Assembly (NCBI GenBank): GCA_015661745.1
Contig: DQVL01000114.1
Span: forward strand, 1-11,444
Direction: 5' to 3'
Length of the DNA: 11,444 nt
Origin: Thermoprotei archaeon
GTDB lineage: Archaea; Thermoproteota; Nitrososphaeria; Geothermarchaeales; JDFR-13
A program made the translations under genes and the position numbers. The notes beneath the pieces were generated by a model that was not told the origin of the DNA, did not search any database, and saw only the letters and a program-made list of their open reading frames with translations. Shown here piece after piece: positions 1-5,498 of this stretch (the stretch's first letter is position 1; every line of letters starts with the position of its first letter).

Positions 1-18
1 ACGACGCTCTTCCGATCT
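1..18 (+). other. Residual Illumina TruSeq adapter (sequencing artefact)
   Basis: The first 18 bases, acgacgctcttccgatct, are identical to the last 18 bases of the standard Illumina TruSeq read-1 adapter. They sit at the very edge of the window, where an untrimmed read end would lie, and their base composition differs from the AT-rich sequence that follows. Genomic sequence therefore starts at about base 19. This is artefact, not biology. Confidence 0.95.
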
Positions 19-65
19 TTACATTATTATCTATATTTTTAATTGGATTCTATATATCTAGATTT

Positions 66-76
66 TATATAAAAAC
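66..76 (-). terminator. Possible T-tract terminator after the PDCD5-family gene
   Basis: Read on the minus strand, the stop codon of the PDCD5-family gene is followed at once by GGTTTTT and then a very AT-rich stretch. Archaeal RNA polymerase can terminate at short T runs without a hairpin. Only five T are present and there is no convincing stem, so this is tentative. Confidence 0.3.
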
Positions 77-451
77 CTAATCCACATCCTTCAGTGATTC
101 GCCTAGATCCTTTAGCTCACCCTTCTTATAAACATATATTTTCCCTGTTTCACCAGTCAACTTTCTCCTCAGCTTCTCAACTAAAATATAGTCGATAGGA
201 GGAGATATATATCCAAGGTATATGAGTTCAAGAAATATTTTTATTATCTGTTCCGCTAAATACCTGTCTCTCGAAGCTATATTGATAAGATGTTTATATC
301 CATCATCCGTGAATATTCTCTTCACTTTCTGAATAATATCTACCTCTTCATCCACCTTCGTTTCTTCCACATCCTTCTTTCTATTCATCATCTCCATATA
401 GATACGCATCTTTTTCTTCATGATCTTTTCAAGCTCCCTATCTTCCTCCAT
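77..451 (-). CDS. PDCD5-family DNA-binding protein
   Basis: This is a 124-residue protein matching the archaeal PDCD5/TFAR19 family (small dsDNA-binding proteins, usually about 110-120 residues). It has a charged N-terminal helix (MEEDRELEKIMKKKM). A helical core then carries the family pattern: an 'IFTDDGYKHLINI' segment where relatives have 'ILTPEARERLxxI', then 'LAEQIIKIFLELIYLGYISPPID', a basic helix, and a lysine-rich strand. The core is diverged, with 'TDDGYKHL' in place of the usual 'TPEARxRL'. I chose the ATG at 449-451 because AGGTGG lies 5 nt upstream of it. A GTG at 458-460 gives three more residues but is part of that ribosome binding site. The gene follows the HAD phosphatase gene with 9 nt between stop and start, suggesting one transcript. 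Molecular role in archaea is not settled; nucleic-acid binding is known for family members. Confidence 0.8.
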   Translation of the reverse strand: MEEDRELEKIMKKKMRIYMEMMNRKKDVEETKVDEEVDIIQKVKRIFTDDGYKHLINIASRDRYLAEQIIKIFLELIYLGYISPPIDYILVEKLRRKLTGETGKIYVYKKGELKDLGESLKDVD

Positions 452-456
452 ATGAT

Positions 457-462
457 CCACCT
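457..462 (-). promoter_or_regulatory. Ribosome binding site for the PDCD5-family gene, overlapping the HAD stop codon
   Basis: The minus strand reads AGGTGG, then 5 nt, then ATG at 449-451. The motif overlaps the TAG stop of the upstream HAD gene (461-463), an arrangement that favours translational coupling. It supports the ATG over the GTG at 458-460. Confidence 0.7.
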
Positions 463-970
463 ATAAAAAATCTCCGAATCCATGTCTACAGGTATGGATG
501 TTTGGATATAGCTGGCTCACCCTCTCAAGAGCCGATATACTATCATCGTGATACTCGAGTATATTGAAGTTTTCAGCCAGTATCCTACTTATCTGACTTG
601 GTTTATATATATAGTCGGGATTCTTATCATGTATCGGCCTCATATATATCCTGTGAAATTTAACACCGTATCTATTTAGCTGGGATATGGTTACTCTATA
701 CATATTCTCCGGTCTACCAGTCAATATTATAACATATAATCCTGAGTCGTATTTAGCGTTTACCTCTTCTATAGTCTCTTTAATTGGCCTATCTAGATAT
801 ATATATTTTGGACTTAGGAATATTTCCCAGAATCTATCTCTTTCCTCAGGTGTTAAATCGGATAATCTATATATTTTTCTACCATTTGAAGCCTCCTTTA
901 GACATATGTATAACCTTCTTCTAACATCTATTAATGTGTTGTCTATATCATATACAACTGCATCTCTCAT
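461..970 (-). CDS. HAD-superfamily phosphatase, PNKP 3'-phosphatase-like
   Basis: This 169-residue protein is a compact HAD hydrolase with all four catalytic motifs. Motif I is DIDNTL, with nucleophile D8 and acid/base D10. Motif II is LTGRP, with T84. Motif III is K123. Motif IV is HDDS, with D142 and D143. The insert between motifs I and II is short. The 'LTGRPENMYRVTISQLNRYGV' region and the C-terminal stretch from 'HDDS' to 'HGFGDF' resemble the phosphatase half of T4 polynucleotide kinase, where 'DDR...GDF' occupies the same place. The likely reaction is phosphomonoester hydrolysis, possibly of 3'-phosphate ends on nucleic acid; that substrate is inferred. No kinase domain (P-loop) is present. 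The gene leads the pair with the PDCD5-family gene and diverges from the GNAT gene. No clear ribosome binding site precedes its ATG, fitting a near-leaderless mRNA from the TATA box at 1003-1010. Other small-molecule phosphatase roles remain possible. Confidence 0.75.
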   Translation of the reverse strand: MRDAVVYDIDNTLIDVRRRLYICLKEASNGRKIYRLSDLTPEERDRFWEIFLSPKYIYLDRPIKETIEEVNAKYDSGLYVIILTGRPENMYRVTISQLNRYGVKFHRIYMRPIHDKNPDYIYKPSQISRILAENFNILEYHDDSISALERVSQLYPNIHTCRHGFGDFL

Positions 971-1002
971 ATCTATTCAAGATATATTTCTCTATACCAT
1001 AG

Positions 1003-1010
1003 TTTATAAA
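1003..1010. promoter_or_regulatory. Near-palindromic TATA box shared by the HAD and GNAT genes
   Basis: The 70-nt gap between the HAD start (970, minus) and the GNAT start (1041, plus) holds one strong TATA-like element, TTTATAAA, which reads the same on both strands. A start site about 26 nt from its centre falls near 980 on the minus strand and near 1033 on the plus strand. Either case leaves a leader of about 10 nt or less. Neither gene has a good ribosome binding site, which fits short-leader transcripts. Bidirectional use is inferred; the flanking BRE sequences are weak on both sides. Confidence 0.45.
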
Positions 1011-1040
1011 ATAAATCGAAAAAAATTTTTTTGGTTCGAT

Positions 1041-1385
1041 ATGAGTGTGGAATATAAAGTTAACATGACTAGTAGAGTCTTTTATATTAGGCTTCCAGAT
1101 AATTCCAAGGCATATCTAAAGTATCATATTGAGGGTGGTAAACTATATTTAGATTCAACATATACACCTGAGAATTGGCGTGGTAGGGGATTAGCTAAGA
1201 GACTTGTGGAGTATGCATTAGATTATGCGGTTAGGGAGGGTCTAAAGATTGCTCCGATATGTAGCTATAGCGTCTACTACTTTATTAAGAATCCAGATAA
1301 GGTTGATATGCTGGCTGATGAATATAGAGGTATTGACTTGAAAAAATATTATGAGGAGCGTTTGGAGGCTGAAAAAAGTAAATAG
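1041..1385 (+). CDS. Small GNAT-family N-acetyltransferase (YjdJ/GNAT_acetyltr_3 type)
   Basis: This 114-residue protein belongs to the minimal GNAT fold. N-terminal strands lead to 'YHIEGGKLYLDSTYTPENWRGRGLAKRLVEYAL'. RGRGLA at residues 47-52 is the acetyl-CoA pyrophosphate-binding loop, followed by the binding helix. 'GLKIAPICSYSVYYFIKNPDK' matches the conserved 'GLKVIPLCPFVxxYxxxHP' signature of the YjdJ/NATD1 family. A charged tail of about 30 residues extends beyond the usual end. The open frame continues upstream to 687, but that part runs antisense through the HAD gene, and the homologous region begins after the ATG at 1041. An in-frame ATG at 1065 is an alternative start. The gene ends 7 nt before the convergent uracil-DNA glycosylase gene. 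Acetyl-CoA binding is well supported; the substrate is unknown. Confidence 0.8.
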   Translation: MSVEYKVNMTSRVFYIRLPDNSKAYLKYHIEGGKLYLDSTYTPENWRGRGLAKRLVEYALDYAVREGLKIAPICSYSVYYFIKNPDKVDMLADEYRGIDLKKYYEERLEAEKSK

Positions 1386-1392
1386 ATATAGT

Positions 1393-2016
1393 TCATATAA
1401 AGTCGTCTAAAGTTCCACTCTTTCTACTCCCTCTATAAATATCTTTTAATAATTTATCCAGCTGTTTAAAGTCTCTCTCAATGACATTCTTTAGGTTGGG
1501 GTTGTATAATGCGGCTGCTGGATGATATGTATAAACAAGATATACATCCAATCCATATATCCTACCTTTTATAATCCTTCCTCTCTCCCTAGTAATTCCC
1601 TTGAATACTACACCCAATTCAGCGGATAACGTTTTCGCTGCATGTCTACCCAACGCAACTATTATTCTAGGTTTGAGGATTTGGATCTGCCTCCTTAGAT
1701 ATGGTAGACACTTCTCAATCTCTGTATCAGTAGGGTCTCTATTATTGGGAGGTCTACATTTAACCACATTAGTTATATATACATCATCCCTCTCCATACC
1801 TAGTAGTGATATTAGATATGTTAGGTATTCACCAGCTCTCCCCACAAAGGGTCTACCCTGTATATCCTCATTTCTTCCTGGTGCCTCACCAACTAACATG
1901 ATAATCGGTTCCCTCGACCCTTCTCCCGGGACGGCATTTATCCTGTCTTGATGTAGGGGACATTTTCTACATTTCCTTACTTCATCCTCAATCTTACTTA
2001 ATTCATCTCTAGTCAT
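1393..2016 (-). CDS. Family 4 uracil-DNA glycosylase (4Fe-4S)
   Basis: This 207-residue enzyme removes uracil from DNA to start base excision repair, which matters at high temperature because cytosine deaminates quickly. Signature features are all present. The four cluster cysteines are C16, C19, C87 and C103, in the C-x2-C ... C-x15-C arrangement of family 4. The catalytic and uracil-binding motif is GEAPG at 43-47, followed by 'GRPFVGRAG' at 54-62. 'TNVVKCRPPNNRDP' spans 82-95, and the HPAAAL motif is at 165-170. The protein ends in SGTLDDFI, which resembles an archaeal PCNA-interacting peptide (compare QSTLxxWF in FEN1). Family 4 enzymes from crenarchaea are known to bind PCNA, so this reading is plausible but untested here. 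The gene is monocistronic, convergent with the GNAT gene and divergent from the crotonase-like gene. Its ATG lacks a clear ribosome binding site. Confidence 0.95.
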   Translation of the reverse strand: MTRDELSKIEDEVRKCRKCPLHQDRINAVPGEGSREPIIMLVGEAPGRNEDIQGRPFVGRAGEYLTYLISLLGMERDDVYITNVVKCRPPNNRDPTDTEIEKCLPYLRRQIQILKPRIIVALGRHAAKTLSAELGVVFKGITRERGRIIKGRIYGLDVYLVYTYHPAAALYNPNLKNVIERDFKQLDKLLKDIYRGSRKSGTLDDFI

Positions 2017-2061
2017 TCAAAGAAAAATAATCTGTATAACTATTGAATATATGGTGGTTAA
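2017..2061. promoter_or_regulatory. Short divergent promoter region between UDG and the crotonase-like gene
   Basis: Only 45 nt separate the two divergent starts. On the minus strand, TATATTCAA-type sequence at about 2041-2052 lies the right distance for a near-leaderless UDG transcript. On the plus strand, AAAATAAT at about 2022-2030 could serve the crotonase-like gene, which has GGTGG at 2053-2057, 4 nt before its ATG. The TATA assignments are weak because the whole gap is AT-rich; the ribosome binding site is clear. Confidence 0.35.
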
Positions 2062-2682
2062 ATGGGTTATATATCGGTTGGTGAGGGTAGGGGATATAAA
2101 GAAGTTTATATAGTACACATTCCAATGAACTGTGAAATGACCTTTGTTAATGAGCTTAGAGAGTCGGTTTTGGAGGATGTAGATGAGGAAGTTGTCTTTA
2201 TCAGGTTTTCAGGTGAGTATACAGATGGAAATGGTTTATACAGTCTTGGATGTAGGGACTTCAATAGTGGTATCAGGGAGATTCTATATAGACTCCTATT
2301 TCAAGATAGGATATATATAGGGTTGGTGGATAAACCAATCTATAATCTTGAGCTTGAGATACTTCTTGCATTGGACTATATAAAATACTTGGAAGATATA
2401 GAACTGGGGTTCACATCTAACTATCTACCGTTATCAGCTGGAACCACCTACGCATTATTTAGAGGCGGTATAAACCTATTGAATCTACTGTATAATAGGG
2501 TTAGACTGTCACAGCTAATGTCTATGGGGTTTATACGGGGGGAGAAGGTTGACTCAATAAACCATAGCATATATTTAGATGTAGGTGAAGCTTTAAAAAT
2601 TAAAAAGTTATATCGTGAGATATTCCTAAGGGAGTCTCAGCATATAGGGTCGGTAGAATCAAACATGTATTTTAGAATATAA
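2062..2682 (+). CDS. Divergent crotonase-fold (enoyl-CoA hydratase-like) protein, probably without the oxyanion loop
   Basis: No named function is recognised for this 206-residue protein, but its layout follows the crotonase superfamily. 'VVFIRFSGEYTDGNGL' (44-59) sits where crotonases have 'VVVLTGxGxxFSAGxDL'. 'VDKPI' (89-93) matches the strand before the oxyanion loop. 'LELEILLALDYIKYLEDIELGF' (96-117) follows the 'LELALACDIRIAxxxAxFG' helix-strand. 'LPLSAGTTYALFRGG' (122-136) matches 'LGLIPGAGGTQRLPRLVG', and 'RLSQLMSMGFI' (148-158) matches the 'AxExGLV' helix. The stretch that normally holds the glycine-rich 'xGxALGGG' oxyanion loop is missing between 'KPI' and 'LEL'. The usual acidic catalytic positions are also not evident, so it may bind CoA or another ligand without catalysis. 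It is shorter than typical family members (about 250-260). The start has a good ribosome binding site (GGTGG, 4-nt spacing). It lies upstream of the ABC exporter but is separated by a strong TATA box. The fold call is by eye. Confidence 0.5.
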   Translation: MGYISVGEGRGYKEVYIVHIPMNCEMTFVNELRESVLEDVDEEVVFIRFSGEYTDGNGLYSLGCRDFNSGIREILYRLLFQDRIYIGLVDKPIYNLELEILLALDYIKYLEDIELGFTSNYLPLSAGTTYALFRGGINLLNLLYNRVRLSQLMSMGFIRGEKVDSINHSIYLDVGEALKIKKLYREIFLRESQHIGSVESNMYFRI

Positions 2683-2731
2683 GATATTCTTGATTATATA
2701 ATTATTTAGGAATTTACTTGGTGGTTAAATT

Positions 2732-2743
2732 TTTATATATAAA
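2732..2743 (+). promoter_or_regulatory. TATA box for the ABC exporter operon
   Basis: TTTATATATAAA is a textbook archaeal TATA element in the 98-nt gap before the permease ATG. A start site about 26 nt after its centre falls near 2764, giving a leader of about 16 nt that contains the GGGGTGG site. The same start site would make an mRNA beginning almost exactly at the alternative GTG at 2766. Confidence 0.6.
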
Positions 2744-2769
2744 ATGCTCTGAGTAAAAGGAGATAGTGT

Positions 2770-2776
2770 GGGGTGG
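2770..2776 (+). promoter_or_regulatory. Ribosome binding site for the ABC permease
   Basis: GGGGTGG ends 4 nt before the ATG at 2781 and favours that start. A GTG at 2766 in the same frame has only a GGAG placed 3 nt before it, closer than usual. Confidence 0.55.
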
Positions 2777-2780
2777 GTCT

Positions 2781-5498
2781 ATGGGGCTATATCTATTGAA
2801 GATATTTTCTAGGAATATATTGAAGATGATGGGTATATTCATAGTATTTGTCTTGATATCCCTATTAATTATTTCACCCTCTGTGATATCATCTATAGAG
2901 AGGGAGAGACAGGTTAGAGAAAGGTTTGAGGAGTTAAGGAGTCATTTGATTCTTAGATATATAGTTAATGTAGAGAATAGCACCCTACCAGAAGTCGTTG
3001 ATAGTATAACTCAGATTCTAGATGGGGTTGAGTACATCGATGAATATATATTTGGTGTCTCGATTGGGGGTCTAGGTTTAAAAGGTGATAATAGATTTGG
3101 TTTAAACGTAATCGCCTTCTATCCAGACGACTCCATAGAGAGATTTTTATATATAGAGTTGCTAGATGGAGATTTCGATGTAGATACTGGAAAGATACTA
3201 TTGAACATAGATTATTTGGTGGAGGCACATGATGATGAAGATTTATCTGTTGGTAGTGAAATTACTCTGAGAGGTTTGGATGGAGAGTTATATACCTTCA
3301 ATATAACGGGGTTATTCACTTTTATGCCAGAAGCTGATATACCTATGGATATAGACTTGCCCGAATATAATTTAGATGCAATTATATCTTCCGATGATTT
3401 AGAGAGGCTGGCCAATGTAACTCATGATATGATAGTTTTAAATATTTACATGAGGTTGGACCCGAGGGTTATTCGTGGTGAGTTACAATCCTATAGTGAG
3501 GTCTCATTGAGCATAATGAGGTCTATAGAGAGAAGTATAGGTGAGAAGTATATTGTAACAGCTGCACAGGGATTTTATGTTGCATCAAATGTATTTATCC
3601 TTCAAACGTTAAACGATATAGTATCTGTAACCGTAACCTCATTCTATTCATTCCCCTATATATTCGGAATCTGGTTTTTAATCGCTATAAACATTGAGAT
3701 AGTCATCAGAAGTTTTAGGAGGGATCTAGGTCTTATACAATTGAGGGGGGTATCAAATAAAGCTGTTAGAAGGTATTTCCTCCTCTATATGTTTATAATT
3801 GCTACGGCAGGGTTGTCAATAGGTATTCTTATATCTCCATTCATAGGAAATTTAATCGTTAATTATTTAGGTTATGAACCCCTTCCAATCATGAGTTTTT
3901 ATTCGTTAGAATCCTCTATAATATCTTTTGTATTGGGCTATATACTATTGATCATCGCCTTCCATAGACGTGTCTGGATCCTTAAGAATATAAGTCCAAT
4001 CTCGATTGCTAGGAAATATTTTGAGCCTTTCGAGAGATCTGACTGGAGACCCTCTACACTATTCTATATCTTCTTCATCTTAGCTGTTATAAAGATGGTT
4101 GAATGGGGTTTAGCAATAAATATATCTGATTATATAGGAGAATTTGGACCTATAAGTATTATATTAATTATATATAGCATCGTAAGTAACTTTATGAATA
4201 TCTTGGCACCTATAATCGTTATATATGGAGTTGTAAATCTCACGATCTATAAAACTGAGGCAATATCCAAGATAACAAAGATATTCTCCCATATATTTGC
4301 TAGGGGATTCTCAAACATCGTATATAGATATAGTGGTAGGCTCCCCGGTTTAATATCCAAGACTACATTCCTATCTGGATTACTTATTTCACTGATGATC
4401 TATTATATAATATTTTCAGGTAGGACTATATACTTCCTAGACTCGGTATCTAATGTAGAGGAGAGGGTTGGTTCTCCAGTATATATAGTTGTTAGTGGAA
4501 CCAATATCGGCGAGTTTGATAGGCTTAAGAATATAATTAGTGATATCCTCGATAGGGAGAATATAGAAAACTATTTTCTTGGATATGTATTAAATGGTGG
4601 GGTTGGGGTTTTCAATACATTTGAAGTGGTTAGATATCTATATGTGGATGACATAGATGAATTCCTTGAATACGCGGGAATAGATGATTGGATGGTTACA
4701 TCAAGGGTTGAGGAGCCAAATATTTTAATGTATCGTGTATTGGCTGAGAGACTAAGTAACTCAATTGGGAGTGAAATAATAGATAGTGAGCTGGAGTTCG
4801 ACTTCTATACACATGAGTTGTCAAATCCAGTATATATACATAAAGGTTTTCTCGATGGCTATATAGCGGTATTACCCGGTGGATACGGCTTAGTTATGGA
4901 TAGAGATTTTATTTCTTTTGAGGATTTGAATGTATCCGTTGATTCTTGGTTAGTTATATTCTCCAGTGAGTCTTCAACTGTATCATATATATTGAAGAGT
5001 AGGATGGGTGACCTTAGGGAGTATGGAGTTGAATCAGTAACTATGGTTAAAGAGTCTACACCTATTAATCCCCTCGCCTCATTCATGAGTATATTACAGA
5101 AGAATCTATATTCATTTAATGTATATAGTATAGTGGCTGTGGCTGTTGCGATAACACTTCTATCCATAGAATATATTATGGATATGGTTAGAGATCTAAT
5201 ATCAATGAGAGCCCGTGGATTATCGGCCGCGGCAACTAGATTTGTATATATATTGTTGTCACCAATTACTTTATTCAGTATTGCCATCGGCTTCTCCATA
5301 GGTATTATAGCAGGTTTTGGAGCTAGTCAACAGATTATCTCTATAATGTTGGGATATGGACCCTCAATCCCAATCTTTATAGATGTGGTTGCACCGATAT
5401 ACTTGGGTGTCGTCCTTCTCATATCTATATTAATACCCTATATAGTCTTGAATATGGTTTATATGAGATATGTGAGGGAGGTGGTGCACTTTGGATAA
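2781..5498 (+). CDS. ABC exporter permease with two FtsX modules (MacB/LolC/LolE type)
   Basis: This is a 905-residue membrane protein with about 10-11 predicted membrane segments. TM1 lies at about 16-38, followed by an extracytoplasmic domain of about 240 residues. The first FtsX module spans about 290-546. It contains the cytoplasmic coupling stretch 'LIQLRGVSNKAVRR' near 318-331, equivalent to the 'LRALGATRxxI' signature, plus several extra segments. A second external domain covers about 547-775. The second FtsX module follows at 780-892, with 'ISMRARGLSAAATR' near 807-820. Such mechanotransmission-type permeases move or extract lipoproteins, peptides or lipids at the outer face of the membrane; the substrate here is unknown. 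The gene overlaps its ATPase by 8 nt, so they are one operon. I chose the ATG at 2781 for its GGGGTGG site; starting at GTG 2766 would add five residues. No signal peptide is separate from TM1, and no periplasmic adaptor gene is present, as expected for a single-membrane archaeon. Confidence 0.88.
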   Translation: MGLYLLKIFSRNILKMMGIFIVFVLISLLIISPSVISSIERERQVRERFEELRSHLILRYIVNVENSTLPEVVDSITQILDGVEYIDEYIFGVSIGGLGLKGDNRFGLNVIAFYPDDSIERFLYIELLDGDFDVDTGKILLNIDYLVEAHDDEDLSVGSEITLRGLDGELYTFNITGLFTFMPEADIPMDIDLPEYNLDAIISSDDLERLANVTHDMIVLNIYMRLDPRVIRGELQSYSEVSLSIMRSIERSIGEKYIVTAAQGFYVASNVFILQTLNDIVSVTVTSFYSFPYIFGIWFLIAINIEIVIRSFRRDLGLIQLRGVSNKAVRRYFLLYMFIIATAGLSIGILISPFIGNLIVNYLGYEPLPIMSFYSLESSIISFVLGYILLIIAFHRRVWILKNISPISIARKYFEPFERSDWRPSTLFYIFFILAVIKMVEWGLAINISDYIGEFGPISIILIIYSIVSNFMNILAPIIVIYGVVNLTIYKTEAISKITKIFSHIFARGFSNIVYRYSGRLPGLISKTTFLSGLLISLMIYYIIFSGRTIYFLDSVSNVEERVGSPVYIVVSGTNIGEFDRLKNIISDILDRENIENYFLGYVLNGGVGVFNTFEVVRYLYVDDIDEFLEYAGIDDWMVTSRVEEPNILMYRVLAERLSNSIGSEIIDSELEFDFYTHELSNPVYIHKGFLDGYIAVLPGGYGLVMDRDFISFEDLNVSVDSWLVIFSSESSTVSYILKSRMGDLREYGVESVTMVKESTPINPLASFMSILQKNLYSFNVYSIVAVAVAITLLSIEYIMDMVRDLISMRARGLSAAATRFVYILLSPITLFSIAIGFSIGIIAGFGASQQIISIMLGYGPSIPIFIDVVAPIYLGVVLLISILIPYIVLNMVYMRYVREVVHFG
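5477..5485 (+). promoter_or_regulatory. Strong ribosome binding site fixing the TTG start of the ABC ATPase
   Basis: GGAGGTGGT contains a near-complete complement to the archaeal 16S 3' end and ends 5 nt before TTG at 5491. It lies inside the last codons of the permease gene. Its strength supports both the rare TTG start and high or coupled translation of the ATPase. Confidence 0.8.

Noticed and set aside
687..1040. Upstream extension of the GNAT reading frame
   Set aside because: It is antisense to the HAD gene, has no family resemblance, and the GNAT homology begins after the ATG at 1041.
1041..1385. GNAT gene as a TacT-like toxin of a toxin-antitoxin pair
   Set aside because: No ribbon-helix-helix or other antitoxin gene is adjacent on the same strand, and the signature is YjdJ-type.
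2719..2730. 12-base repeat TGGTGGTTAAAT, also at 2052-2063
   Set aside because: The first copy is a ribosome binding site plus start. The second has no usable start codon after it and only two copies are present, so chance or promoter-flank similarity is sufficient.
4859..5299. 146-residue minus-strand frame inside the ABC permease
   Set aside because: It lies wholly antisense to FtsX-like coding sequence with intact membrane segments, and shows no domain of its own.
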